Made by a program: the position numbers and the translations under genes
Part shown: positions 1 to 7,166 of the stretch, one piece after another
Position numbering within the stretch: the first letter of the stretch is position 1
How the letters are laid out: each line of letters starts with the position of its first letter
The notes under the pieces: generated by a model
Seen by the model: the letters and a program-made list of their open reading frames with translations, nothing else
Database searches by the model: none
What the model was told of the DNA's origin: nothing
NCBI GenBank assembly: GCA_026125625.1
Contig: JAHCKU010000009.1
Coordinates: 1 to 21,638 of the forward strand
Origin: Burkholderiales bacterium
Lineage (GTDB): Bacteria; Pseudomonadota; Gammaproteobacteria; Burkholderiales; SHXO01
Reading direction: 5' to 3'
Length of the DNA stretch: 21,638 nucleotides

Positions 1-30
1 CCCTGGGGTCTTTAAATATCTATTGTTGGT

Positions 31-140
31 CGTCTTACATTGCCTGGGGGCCGGCCTCGGCCCCCACGACGAGGTGACCCGTCGCCCCGGTGAAGCCCGC
101 CTCGGAGTGCTTTGATCCGAGGCCGGAGACCGGTTCCAGG
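31..140 (+). promoter_or_regulatory. Structured leader with B12-box-like motif (possible degenerate cobalamin riboswitch)
   Basis: The leader of the dehydrogenase gene begins with a perfect 8-bp hairpin (46-53 paired with 58-65, loop GCCT). It ends with AGGCCGGAGACCGGTT at 120-135, preceded by GATCCG. The B12 box of cobalamin riboswitches is roughly AGYCMGGAGACCKGCC, so by eye 13 of 16 positions agree. A GGTGAA string at 90-95 and CCCGC at 97-101 also recall parts of the riboswitch core, but the normal spacing between them is missing and I cannot thread the whole fold. This may be a degenerate or shortened element, or coincidence. The box lies about 70 bases before the start codon at 208. Confidence 0.33.
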
Positions 141-207
141 CTCGGCCAGCGATGCCCGCTGGCATCTGCGTTACGATGCCGATGATCCGCATTCGAGGTA
201 ACGCAAG

Positions 208-1305
208 ATGCCAATTTCCCTGCGCGTGTTCGGTGCGCCCGGCCGCTACCTGCAAGGGCCGGGTGCGGTCGAGGCCATGGGTGAATACCTGGCGCGGCTC
301 GGTTCGGGCGCGGCGCTGGTCGCCGACCGCGTCGTGCTGGAGCGCTTCGGCGAGCGCATCCTGTCCGCCTGTGCCGCGGCCGGCGTGCGCTGTGAACGCT
401 GCGAGTTCTCGGGCGAGATCGTGCCCGACGAGATCGAGCGTCTGGTCGCCCTGGTACAGCCGCTGAACGTCGATTTCGTGATCGGCTGTGGCGGCGGCAA
501 GGGCATCGACGCCGGCAAGGGTGTGGCGCACCGTCTCGGCCGGCGCGTGGTCACCATTCCCACGGCGGCATCCAACGATGCGCCCACCAGCAAGAACTAC
601 GTTCTGTACGACCACGCGCACCGTCTGCTGCGCGTGGAGCACATGCCCGCCAATCCGGAAATCGTGGTGGTCGACACCCGGCTCATCGTCACCGCGCCGG
701 TGCACATGTTCACCGCCGGCATCGGTGACGCAGTGGCCAAGAAATTCGAGGTCGCGCAGTGCGTGGCTGCCGGTGGCCCGAACATGTTCGGTGCGCACGC
801 CTGTGCTGCAGCCACCGCGCTGGCAGAGCTGTGCTACGAAACGCTGCGGGCACATGCCGTGCAGGCGCTGGCGGACGTGCGCGCGCAGCGCGTGAGCGAG
901 GCGGTCGAGCGCGTGGTCGAAGCCACTGTGCTGCACAGCGGTCTCGGCTTCGAAAGCGGCGGCCTGTCCATCTCGCATGCCATGACGCGCGGACTGAGCG
1001 CAGTGCGCGGTGCACGCGATGCGCTGCACGGCCATCAGGTCGCCTACGCGCTGCTGGTGCAGCTTGCGCTGGAAGCGCGCAGCGACGCCTTCATCGACGA
1101 TCTGCGCCGCTTCTACCGAGCGGTCGAACTGCCCGCCAGTCTGCGCGAGCTGGGCATGGACCGGCCGAGCGACGACGAGCTGCGGCTGATCGCCGAAGGC
1201 ACCATGACCGCGCCGCACGTGCGCAATTTCCAACGCCCCTTGAGCGCCCCCGACATCGCTGCGGCGATGCGCCGCATCGAGGCGCTGTCTCCGATCACTG
1301 CATAG
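208..1305 (+). CDS. GldA-type iron/zinc-dependent alcohol (glycerol) dehydrogenase
   Basis: This 365-residue protein has the length and motifs of the glycerol dehydrogenase branch of the metal-dependent alcohol dehydrogenases, NAD-linked cytosolic enzymes that oxidise polyols or hydroxy compounds. The nucleotide-binding GGG motif is in GCGGGKGIDAGK (residues 93-104), followed by PTAASNDAPTS (118-128). The three expected metal ligands are present: Asp174 in GIGDAVAKKFE, His257 in SISHAMTRG and His274 in LHGHQVAY, matching the D/H/H set of Bacillus glycerol dehydrogenase. The start is supported by GAGGTA at 195-200, seven bases before ATG. The racemase-like gene starts 13 bases after its stop, so the two are probably cotranscribed. 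The true substrate is unknown; because it is clustered with a hydroxyacid-racemase-like enzyme and an amidohydrolase, glycerol is not the obvious one. I leave the symbol blank for that reason. Confidence 0.85.
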   Translation: MPISLRVFGAPGRYLQGPGAVEAMGEYLARLGSGAALVADRVVLERFGERILSACAAAGVRCERCEFSGEIVPDEIERLVALVQPLNVDFVIGCGGGKGIDAGKGVAHRLGRRVVTIPTAASNDAPTSKNYVLYDHAHRLLRVEHMPANPEIVVVDTRLIVTAPVHMFTAGIGDAVAKKFEVAQCVAAGGPNMFGAHACAAATALAELCYETLRAHAVQALADVRAQRVSEAVERVVEATVLHSGLGFESGGLSISHAMTRGLSAVRGARDALHGHQVAYALLVQLALEARSDAFIDDLRRFYRAVELPASLRELGMDRPSDDELRLIAEGTMTAPHVRNFQRPLSAPDIAAAMRRIEALSPITA

Positions 1306-1318
1306 GACTTCCGACATC

Positions 1319-2392
1319 ATGGCCATCATCGAATCCATCAACACGGTGCAGGTACTGGCACCGATCAAGCATCCCCTGCGCACTGCCTCCGGTTTCATCG
1401 AGTCGTTTCCGCTGGTGCTCATCGAGGTGCTCACCGACGAGGGTGTAACCGGGCGCGCCTATAGCCCGGTCTATCTTCCTGCCCTGCTGCCGGCGCTGGA
1501 GGCCTCGGTGCAATCGCTCGGCCAGCTCATCCAGGGGCGCACGCTGGCGCCGCGCGACGTGCACGCCTTCCTGCTCAAGCGCCTGCGGCTGTGGGGCGTG
1601 AAGAACACCTTGTGCACGGCCATGGGCGGCATCGACATGGCTCTGTGGGATGCCTATGCGCGGATGCGCAACGAGCCGCTATACGCCACGCTCGGTGCCA
1701 CGCCGCGTGCCTTCAAGGCCTACTACAGCGTCGGTCTGTACGACGCCGACAGCGTGGTGGAGATCGCGCAGGAGGCGGTCACCAACGACTATCCCGGACT
1801 CAAGATCAAGCTCGGCTTTCCCACCCTGGCCGAGGATCTGGCGGCGGTGCGCGCGGCGAAGAAGGTGCTGGGCCGGCGCGAGCTGATGGTCGACTACAAC
1901 CAGTCGCTGACTTTCGCCGAGGCCAGGATCCGCTGCCGCGCGCTCGACGGCGAAGGGCTGACCTGGATCGAGGAGCCGATCCCGGCCGATGACTTCGAGG
2001 GCTGCGCCGCGCTGGCCGATGCGGTGACCACGCCGATCCAGATCGGCGAGAACTTCAACGGCCCGGAAGACATGCAGCGCGCGCTGCAGGTGCGTGCGAT
2101 GGACTACGTCATGCCCGACGCACAGTTCATCCGCGGCGTCACCGGCTGGCTGGACGCGGCCACCCTGGCGCAGGGCCGCGGCATGGAGATGTCCTCGCAC
2201 ACTTTCGTCGAAGCCAGCGCGCATCTGCTGTGCGCCACGCCCACCGCGCACTGGCTCGAGCACATGGACGTCGCCGGCATGCTGCTGCGTGATCGCTTCG
2301 ATCTGGTCAACGGCACGCTCACGCCGCCGTCGCGTCCGGGCCTGGGTCTGGAGTGGGACGAAGAGGCCGTCGAAAAATATCGCGTGCGCTGA
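1319..2392 (+). CDS. Mandelate racemase/muconate lactonizing enzyme family protein, mandelate-racemase subgroup
   Basis: This 357-residue enolase-superfamily enzyme can be aligned by eye along its whole length with Pseudomonas putida mandelate racemase (359 residues). All catalytic and metal positions are kept: the KxK pair at Lys162/Lys164 in LKIKLGF, the Mg ligands Asp192 (VDYNQSL), Glu218 (WIEEP) and Glu244 (QIGEN), Asn194, the Asp267/His294 dyad (MPDAQF, SSHTFVE) and Glu314 (HWLEHMD). The capping-loop RTASG (21-25) is also present. Known relatives abstract the alpha-proton of a 2-hydroxy carboxylate and either racemise or dehydrate it. Both acid/base groups (Lys164 and His294) are present, so a racemase or 1,1-proton-transfer reaction is possible. 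The substrate cannot be read from the sequence, and a sugar-acid dehydratase of the same subgroup is the main alternative. It sits between a GldA-type dehydrogenase and an M20 amidohydrolase. Confidence 0.85.
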   Translation: MAIIESINTVQVLAPIKHPLRTASGFIESFPLVLIEVLTDEGVTGRAYSPVYLPALLPALEASVQSLGQLIQGRTLAPRDVHAFLLKRLRLWGVKNTLCTAMGGIDMALWDAYARMRNEPLYATLGATPRAFKAYYSVGLYDADSVVEIAQEAVTNDYPGLKIKLGFPTLAEDLAAVRAAKKVLGRRELMVDYNQSLTFAEARIRCRALDGEGLTWIEEPIPADDFEGCAALADAVTTPIQIGENFNGPEDMQRALQVRAMDYVMPDAQFIRGVTGWLDAATLAQGRGMEMSSHTFVEASAHLLCATPTAHWLEHMDVAGMLLRDRFDLVNGTLTPPSRPGLGLEWDEEAVEKYRVR

Positions 2393-2432
2393 TCCGTTGG
2401 CGCGCACCAACGACAAAGCAAGGAAGAAAACG

Positions 2433-3611
2433 ATGAACGCGCTTTCCCGTATCCGCGAGTTCCACCCGGAGATCACCACCTGGCGTCACGACATCCACGC
2501 CCATCCCGAAACCGGCTTCGCCGAAGTGCGCACTGCCGACCTGGTCGCACGCCAGTTGGCCTCGTTCGGAATCGAGGTGCATCGCGGCATCGGGCGCACC
2601 GGCGTGGTGGGCGTGCTGCGCAACGGCCCGCATGCGGACGCGCCCGGACGCAGGATCGGGCTGCGCGCGGACATGGATGCGCTGCCGATCCTGGAGGCGA
2701 ACACCTTCGCGCATCGCTCGCAGCACGAAGGCCGCATGCACGCCTGTGGCCACGACGGTCACACGGCCATGCTGCTGGGCGCGGCCAAGTATCTGGCGCA
2801 GACGCGCGGCTTCGACGGCACCGTCAACTTCATCTTCCAGCCGGCGGAAGAGGGTCTGGGCGGAGCACTCGCCATGCTGGAGGACGGACTGTTCGAGCGC
2901 TTCGCGTGCGACGCGATCTTCGGCATGCACAACCGGCCCAGGCTGCCACTGGGCAAGTTCGCCGTGCGTTCGGGGCCGATGATGGCCGGTGGCGCCTTCT
3001 TCGACATCGACATCACCGGCCTGGGCTGCCATGGTGCGCGTCCGGAGACGGGCATCGATCCGGTCATGGTCGCAGTGCAGATCGCCTCCGCGCTGCAGAC
3101 CATCGTGTCGCGCAACGTGCGGCCGGTGGACACCGCCGTGCTGTCGATCACGCAGATCCACGCCGGCGATGCCTACAACGTGATTCCCCAGACCGCGCGG
3201 TTGTCGGGCACGGCGCGCGCATTCTCGACGCCGGTGATGGAGCTGGTCGGATCGAACATGCAGCGCATCGCCGCAGGTGTGGCACAGGCGATGGGCGCTC
3301 AGGCGAGCGTGGACTTCCGCGTCAACTTCGCACCGGTGATCAACGATCCCGAGCAGGCGGAATTCGCCGCATCGGTATGCAATGAGCTGGTCGGCAGCGA
3401 CAACGTGGTGCGGGATCCTTCGCTGATCATGGCCTCCGAGGATTTCTCCTTCATGCTGGAGAAGGTGCCGGGCTGTTATCTGAACATCGGCAACGGTGAT
3501 GGCGAAGGCGCGTGCGAGGTGCACAACCCGGCCTACGATTTCAACGATGCGGCGCTGCCGCTGGGGTCGGCGTTCTTCGCGCGTGCGGTGGAGCGCAAGC
3601 TGGCTGCCTAG
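2433..3611 (+). CDS. M20 family amidohydrolase (hippurate hydrolase / aminoacylase type)
   Basis: This 392-residue cytosolic metallohydrolase cleaves amide bonds of N-acyl amino acids or related conjugates, judging from its family (HipO, IAA-amino acid hydrolases). Visible M20D features are WRHDIHAHPETGF near the N terminus (17-29), GLRADMDALP (76-85), the metal-binding CGHDGHTAML with Cys105 and His107, the glutamate pair in FQPAEEG (139-140), His166 in GMHNRP, the dimerisation segment near GCHGARPETGIDP (198-210), ASEDFSFML (334-342) and a C-terminal ligand His364 in VHNPAYDF. The start at 2433 is preferred over the longer open frame. It has AGGAAG at 2421-2426, and the family consensus begins just after it. 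It lies 40 bases behind the racemase-like gene, probably in the same operon. The acyl substrate is unknown. Confidence 0.88.
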   Translation: MNALSRIREFHPEITTWRHDIHAHPETGFAEVRTADLVARQLASFGIEVHRGIGRTGVVGVLRNGPHADAPGRRIGLRADMDALPILEANTFAHRSQHEGRMHACGHDGHTAMLLGAAKYLAQTRGFDGTVNFIFQPAEEGLGGALAMLEDGLFERFACDAIFGMHNRPRLPLGKFAVRSGPMMAGGAFFDIDITGLGCHGARPETGIDPVMVAVQIASALQTIVSRNVRPVDTAVLSITQIHAGDAYNVIPQTARLSGTARAFSTPVMELVGSNMQRIAAGVAQAMGAQASVDFRVNFAPVINDPEQAEFAASVCNELVGSDNVVRDPSLIMASEDFSFMLEKVPGCYLNIGNGDGEGACEVHNPAYDFNDAALPLGSAFFARAVERKLAA

Positions 3612-3621
3612 CAGGACGCTC

Positions 3622-3785
3622 CTCTCTCCCTATCCCTCAAGGGGAGAGGGGGCGGTTGGACTGCGTGCAAACCGATCTCTTTTCCTTTCGTGTGATGAAT
3701 GCAATCGTCCCCTCCCCCCTTGCGGGGGAGGGATAGGGAGAGGGGGAAGGTGCGACGCGTTTCCCTCTCGCGAGAGGCGAGGGGG
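3622..3785. repeat. Cluster of C/G-rich palindromic repeats between convergent genes
   Basis: Three palindromic pieces lie between the end of the amidohydrolase gene and the convergent membrane-protein gene. CTCTCCCTATCCCTC at 3624-3638 recurs as a perfect reverse complement at 3728-3742. CCCTCCCCC (3710-3718) pairs with GGGGGAGGG (3724-3732) around a 5-base loop. A third near-palindrome, CCCTCTCGCGAGAGGCGAGG, starts at 3763. Such elements are common intergenic repeats in proteobacteria. Here they may act as a two-way terminator, although no clear T-tract is present. Confidence 0.7.
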
Positions 3786-4064
3786 TCAGTCGCGGCTACG
3801 TTCGTGAATGCGCTCGCGCATCGTGGCGTTTGCAGCCCGTTGTGGGGATTGGGGAAGGCTGTGCAGGAGGACCTGCGCGCCGGTGGCGAGCGCGACTGCG
3901 CTGGTACAGGCCACCAGCGCCGCCATCGCCAGGTGGATGAAGCGCTCGTCGTGCACGCTCTGTGCCGCGCCGATCACCAGGGGCAGGCCCAGCAGGACCA
4001 ATGCCGCAGCGGCGAGCGTGAGTGACGCCGCCAGTCTCCTCTTCATGTCCATTCGCAGTCCCAT
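3786..4064 (-). CDS. Small membrane protein of unknown function
   Basis: I do not recognise the family. The frame encodes about 92 residues beginning MGLRMDMKRRLAASL. A first hydrophobic segment (about residues 12-33) follows three basic residues, a short polar stretch with SVHDERFIH comes next, and a second hydrophobic segment (about 43-65) precedes a polar, arginine-rich tail. This suggests a two-helix inner-membrane protein. The start could be the ATG at 4064 or the ATG at 4052, which has GGGA a few bases before it; the frame remains open further upstream. The gene is divergent from queG and convergent with the amidohydrolase gene, with palindromic repeats right at its stop. Hydrophobic frames can arise by chance in high-G+C DNA, so confidence is moderate. 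Confidence 0.5.
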   Translation of the reverse strand: MGLRMDMKRRLAASLTLAAAALVLLGLPLVIGAAQSVHDERFIHLAMAALVACTSAVALATGAQVLLHSLPQSPQRAANATMRERIHERSRD

Positions 4065-4300
4065 GATGGTGTATCTGCTTGTTGCTGAAGCGGACGCTAG
4101 GACGGCCCTGCTTGGCGTCACCGGCCGTCCGCTTCATGAATGCTCTCCGGCATTCTGCGCGGCCGTCATGCAATGCTCGTGCTAGCTTGTAACTGGCTGT
4201 TCTATATGTGATTGATTTCGGCGCAGCGACGCAACTGTAAGATTTACCGACGCGTGCGCGGTGTAGCGGTGCGGAATGGACTGGGTAAACTGGGCGGGCC

Positions 4301-5383
4301 ATGACGATCCACGAAGCCTCTGCCATTCATGCGCCGGCGCAACTGCATGCGCTGAAAGTACGCATGCGCGGCTGGGCCGCCGAGCTCGGCTTCCAGCATC
4401 TGGGTGTGAGCGGAATCGACCTGAGTGCAGCCGAGGCGCGCCTGCTGCAATGGCTGGAGCGCGGCTTCCACGGCGAGATGGACTATCTGGCACGGCACGG
4501 CACGCGGCGCAGCCGGCCCGGTGAGCTGGTGCCGGGCACGGTGCGGGTGGTGTCACTGCGCATGAATTACCTCTCACCCGATGTGCGTCCGGCGCAGAGC
4601 GTATTGGACGATCCCGCCCTGGCCTACGTGTCGCGCTACGCGTTGGGGCGCGACTATCACAAGGTGCTGCGCCGCCGCCTGCAGCAGCTTGCGCAGCGCA
4701 TGCAGGACGAGATCGGGCCGTTCAGCTACCGTGTGTTCACCGACAGTGCGCCGGTGATGGAAGTCGCGCTTGCGCGCCAGGCGGGCCTGGGCTGGAGCGG
4801 CAAGCATACGTTGCTGCTCGATCGTGAAGCCGGCTCCTGTTTCTTCCTCGGCGAGCTGTACACGGATCTGCCGCTGCCGATCGACCAGCCGACGGGCGAG
4901 CATTGCGGAACCTGTCGCCGCTGCATCGACGTGTGTCCGACCGCGGCCATCGTCGAGCCCTACGTGCTCGATGCCCGTCGCTGCATCTCCTACCTCACCA
5001 TCGAGCATCCCGGCAGCATCCCCGAGCCGCTGCGCCCGCTGCTAGGCAATCGCATCTACGGGTGCGACGACTGCCAGCTGGTGTGTCCGTGGAACAAGTT
5101 CGCCGGCACCGCGCAGGTCGAAGACTTCGCCGTGCGCAACGGCCTGGACGACGTGTCGCTGGTTGCGCTGTTCGCCTGGAGCGAGGAGGAATTCGAGCAA
5201 CGCCTGGAAGGCAGCGCCATTCGTCGCATCGGCCACGAACGCTGGCTGCGCAATATCGCCGTCGCGCTCGGCAACGCGCCGCCATCCGAAGCGGCAGGCA
5301 CGGCGCTGCGGGCGCGCCTCGATCATCCTTCCGCGCTGGTGCGCGAGCACGTCGCCTGGGCGCTGGCGCGACAGACGCGCTGA
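4301..5383 (+). CDS. queG: Epoxyqueuosine reductase QueG
   Basis: QueG is the cobalamin- and iron-sulfur-dependent enzyme that reduces epoxyqueuosine to queuosine in tRNA, the last step of queuosine synthesis in the cytosol. The 360-residue product has the family length. Two [4Fe-4S] sites are visible: CGTCRRCIDVCP (Cys202, 205, 208, 212), then Cys228 in RRCISYLTIEH and CDDCQLVCPWNKF (Cys255, 258, 262). The catalytic aspartate region FTDSAPVMEVALA (146-158; Asp148) and GWSGKHTLLL (164-173) are present. The C-terminal part (about 275-360), with RWLRNIAVALGN and ALVREHVAWALA, looks like the HEAT-like repeat module that binds tRNA. The start at 4301 gives a normal N terminus; no strong ribosome-binding site is visible. 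The gene appears to be transcribed alone, divergent from the small membrane-protein gene. Confidence 0.95.
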   Translation: MTIHEASAIHAPAQLHALKVRMRGWAAELGFQHLGVSGIDLSAAEARLLQWLERGFHGEMDYLARHGTRRSRPGELVPGTVRVVSLRMNYLSPDVRPAQSVLDDPALAYVSRYALGRDYHKVLRRRLQQLAQRMQDEIGPFSYRVFTDSAPVMEVALARQAGLGWSGKHTLLLDREAGSCFFLGELYTDLPLPIDQPTGEHCGTCRRCIDVCPTAAIVEPYVLDARRCISYLTIEHPGSIPEPLRPLLGNRIYGCDDCQLVCPWNKFAGTAQVEDFAVRNGLDDVSLVALFAWSEEEFEQRLEGSAIRRIGHERWLRNIAVALGNAPPSEAAGTALRARLDHPSALVREHVAWALARQTR

Positions 5384-5456
5384 AGCGCAGGCGCGGATAC
5401 GACCTATACATACATCCAGGATGGTGTCGCGGCCAGGTGACGCCGCGCAGTACGCT

Positions 5457-5472
5457 GTTACACAGCGATACA
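5457..5472 (+). promoter_or_regulatory. Possible direct-repeat regulator site upstream of the broken secreted-protein gene
   Basis: GTTACA (5457-5462) and GATACA (5467-5472) are spaced ten bases apart, a layout typical of OmpR/PhoB-family response regulator sites. They lie about 105 bases before the pseudogene start at 5578. No matching -35/-10 pair was clear, and the regulator is unknown. Confidence 0.2.
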
Positions 5473-5577
5473 AACCGATGCAATAGCGACATCGGTGGGT
5501 AACGGGTGATGCGTAGAGTGCGAACCGTGGCGAATGCGAATCGCGCTGATCCACCAACCGTACCCAAGGAGACTCTC

Positions 5578-5815
5578 ATGAATGCAAAGACCATCGTCTG
5601 ATCGCTGCCATGGCGCTGCTGCCGGAAACGCCTTCGCCGAAGGCGCGCGGGACGCGACAGCGTCTATACGGCCCCCGGTCCGATCATGACCACGCCGTCG
5701 AAGACCGCGGCGGTCGACAACGGCCGTGACAGCGTCTACGCCAGGACGTTTCGCGCGTCGTGCGATCGGCACGAGCCAGCACGCCGACACCGGCGAGCGT
5801 CCCGGACGCAGCTGA
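5578..5815 (+). pseudogene. Small secreted-protein gene disrupted by several single-base deletions
   Basis: A good ribosome-binding site (AAGGAG, 5566-5571) precedes ATG at 5578, but the frame reads MNAKTIV and stops at TGA 5599-5601. Adding one base near 5598 and one near 5621 gives a textbook signal peptide, ending in LLAGNAFA before the cleavage site. Further one-base restorations near 5652 and near 5742 connect RDSVYTAPGPIMTTPS with TAAVDNGRDSVYA and AQDVSRVVRS. A fifth near 5812 would place a TGA at 5813-5815, just before a strong hairpin. Each repair can be made by duplicating a neighbouring base. The restored product would be about 80 residues, periplasmic, with a repeated RDSVY motif. 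I do not recognise the family. Either the gene has decayed or the sequence has local indel errors. Confidence 0.55.
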
Positions 5816-5841
5816 GCCTTCGGGGTGTGGCTGGGAGGCAG

Positions 5842-5868
5842 GGGCGGTCCGTGGAATACGGACCGCCC
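5842..5868 (+). terminator. Strong hairpin, probable terminator of the broken secreted-protein gene
   Basis: GGGCGGTCCGT (5842-5852) pairs perfectly with ACGGACCGCCC (5858-5868) around the loop GGAAT. It lies 26 bases after the inferred stop of the disrupted gene. There is no long T-tract, so it may instead act as a 3' stabilising hairpin. Confidence 0.55.
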
Positions 5869-5909
5869 TGTGCTATTGGATTAGGCATACGTGGAAATAA
5901 CGCTTCGTC

Positions 5910-6055
5910 GTCACCCCGGCGAAAGCCGGGGTCAAATCTTACGGTGATTCCCGAAGGGATGCTTTCACTTCCTGGATGCCGGCTTGCGCCGGCATGACGA
6001 AGGCGTGGATGCCGGCCCCCTATTAACCGTCGGGGGCCGGCCTGCGCCGGCATGA
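5910..6055. repeat. Bimodular REP-like repeat, copy A
   Basis: Module I is the hairpin ACCCCGGCGAAAGCCGGGGT (5913-5932). A spacer follows that contains ATGCTTTCA (5959-5967) and CTGGAT. Module II is ATGCCGGC TTGC GCCGGCAT (5976-5995), ending ATGACGA. An extra decayed module follows: GCCGGCCCCC (6011-6020) pairs with GGGGGCCGGC (6032-6041), overlapping another GCCGGCCTGCGCCGGC. The copy lies between the broken plus-strand gene and the convergent lpoB gene. Two further copies are near 9890 and 15460. Confidence 0.85.
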
Positions 6056-6087
6056 CGGGAGAGACGAAGTAAGGGGATGACTCCGCC

Positions 6088-6681
6088 TCACCCCTTGGTC
6101 GTGGTCTTGCGGATTTCCTTCTCGTCCGTCCACTCCAGCAGGCCGTTGCGGATGTTCCACATCTGCAGGTTGAACTTGTAGTAGACGTCCTTGATGTCCT
6201 TGGCCTGCTTGACGATGGAGGTGATGTTGCCTTCCAGCCGGTACTGCGCACCGACCATGCGGCCTTTCTCCGCCACCTGCTCGCGGTCGTAGTACTCGTC
6301 ATCCTGCTGGCGATCGATTTCCTCCCGCTGATTGCTCATGCCTGCGGCATCCACGGCGAAGCGCACCTTGCCGCTCTTCTGCAACTCGGCGCGGATGGAA
6401 TCGGTGATGGCGCGGGTGTCGATGTACTCGCTGGTCTTGTTCCTGACCTCCTGCACGGTGACGATGGGCAGGTTGTGGGCGGTGACCACGGGTGCATCGA
6501 GCAGCGAGCGCGTCATCGCCTCCGCGATCATCTGCAGATCGGTGGAGCCGAACTGATTGGTCACGGTCTCCACGCCGCGCGCATCGCCGTAGCGCACCGT
6601 ATCCTTGGCGCAGCCGCCGAGCACGAGCGCAGCCAACACGGATACGGCGGCCACGCGGACCAGAGCAACGGATCGGATCAT
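6088..6681 (-). CDS. lpoB: Penicillin-binding protein activator LpoB (outer-membrane lipoprotein)
   Basis: LpoB is an outer-membrane lipoprotein that reaches through the periplasm to activate the peptidoglycan synthase PBP1b. The product has a lipoprotein signal (MIRSVALVRVAA, then ALVLGGC, lipidated Cys24 from this start). A folded domain follows with the family-like stretches STDLQMIAEAMTRSLL, LPIVTVQEVRNKTSEYIDTR, ITDSIRAELQKSGKVRFAVD, VGAQYRLEGNITSI and YYKFNLQMWNIRNGLLEW. Its length of about 197 residues is close to E. coli LpoB (213); the proline-rich linker after the cysteine seems short. The ATG at 6681 has AGGAG nine bases upstream; in-frame ATGs at 6690 and 6699 are alternatives. 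It is the last gene of the COG3014-ycfL-lpoB operon, starting 34 bases after the ycfL stop. In E. coli, ycfL also lies directly before lpoB. Confidence 0.88.
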   Translation of the reverse strand: MIRSVALVRVAAVSVLAALVLGGCAKDTVRYGDARGVETVTNQFGSTDLQMIAEAMTRSLLDAPVVTAHNLPIVTVQEVRNKTSEYIDTRAITDSIRAELQKSGKVRFAVDAAGMSNQREEIDRQQDDEYYDREQVAEKGRMVGAQYRLEGNITSIVKQAKDIKDVYYKFNLQMWNIRNGLLEWTDEKEIRKTTTKG

Positions 6682-6715
6682 CTTTTTCATCTCCTGCATG
6701 CGAACGACGGGCGGG

Positions 6716-7162
6716 TCAATCCTGACCCATCACGATCAGACGGAAATCGGCGGCCTTCCCGCTCGGTGCGAGCGCGGCGACGACGTTGTTGGACTTCTCG
6801 TACATGAGCACGGGCTTCCAGGCTTCCTCCTCGCCCACGCGCATGCCTTCGCGGTCCATCCAGCGGAACTTGTACGCCACGCGCCGGATCTGCCCCGCGT
6901 CGTTGTTCAGGTTGGCCTCGATCTTCATGAGATCGCCGCTCATCGTGCAGCGCAGCTCGGTGACGATGACGTTGGTGCGCCGGCCTTCCAGCGTCACCTT
7001 GGTCTCGATCAGGTCCTCCATCGAGCCGACCTTGCTGTCGCCGATCGGGCAGCCGAAGGCGAATCCTTCCCTTTCGAATCCCTTCTTGGCCGCACACCCG
7101 GCCGCGAGCAACGCGACCAGCACGACCATCATCGTTCGCCTCATGACTTTTCCGTTCTCCAT
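6716..7162 (-). CDS. ycfL: YcfL family (DUF1425) lipoprotein
   Basis: This small lipoprotein is encoded directly upstream of lpoB. The signal region MRRTMMVVLVALLAAGC has a clear lipobox, then GCPIGDSKVGSMEDLIETKV and a beta-rich domain including AGQIRRVAYKFRWMDREGMRV and WKPVLMYEKSNNVVAALAPS, which fits DUF1425/YcfL proteins that describe a secreted YcfL-like fold. The ATG at 7162 has AGGA seven bases upstream and begins four bases after the preceding stop; the ATG at 7144 would give a more typical 17-residue signal. The molecular role is not established; its conserved neighbourhood suggests work with LpoB in envelope or peptidoglycan functions. Confidence 0.8.
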   Translation of the reverse strand: MENGKVMRRTMMVVLVALLAAGCAAKKGFEREGFAFGCPIGDSKVGSMEDLIETKVTLEGRRTNVIVTELRCTMSGDLMKIEANLNNDAGQIRRVAYKFRWMDREGMRVGEEEAWKPVLMYEKSNNVVAALAPSGKAADFRLIVMGQD

Positions 7163-7166
7163 GTAT

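Noticed and set aside
2319..3524. Minus-strand open frame of about 400 residues opposite the amidohydrolase
   Set aside because: The sense strand carries every M20 motif; the antisense product is low-complexity and unrecognisable.
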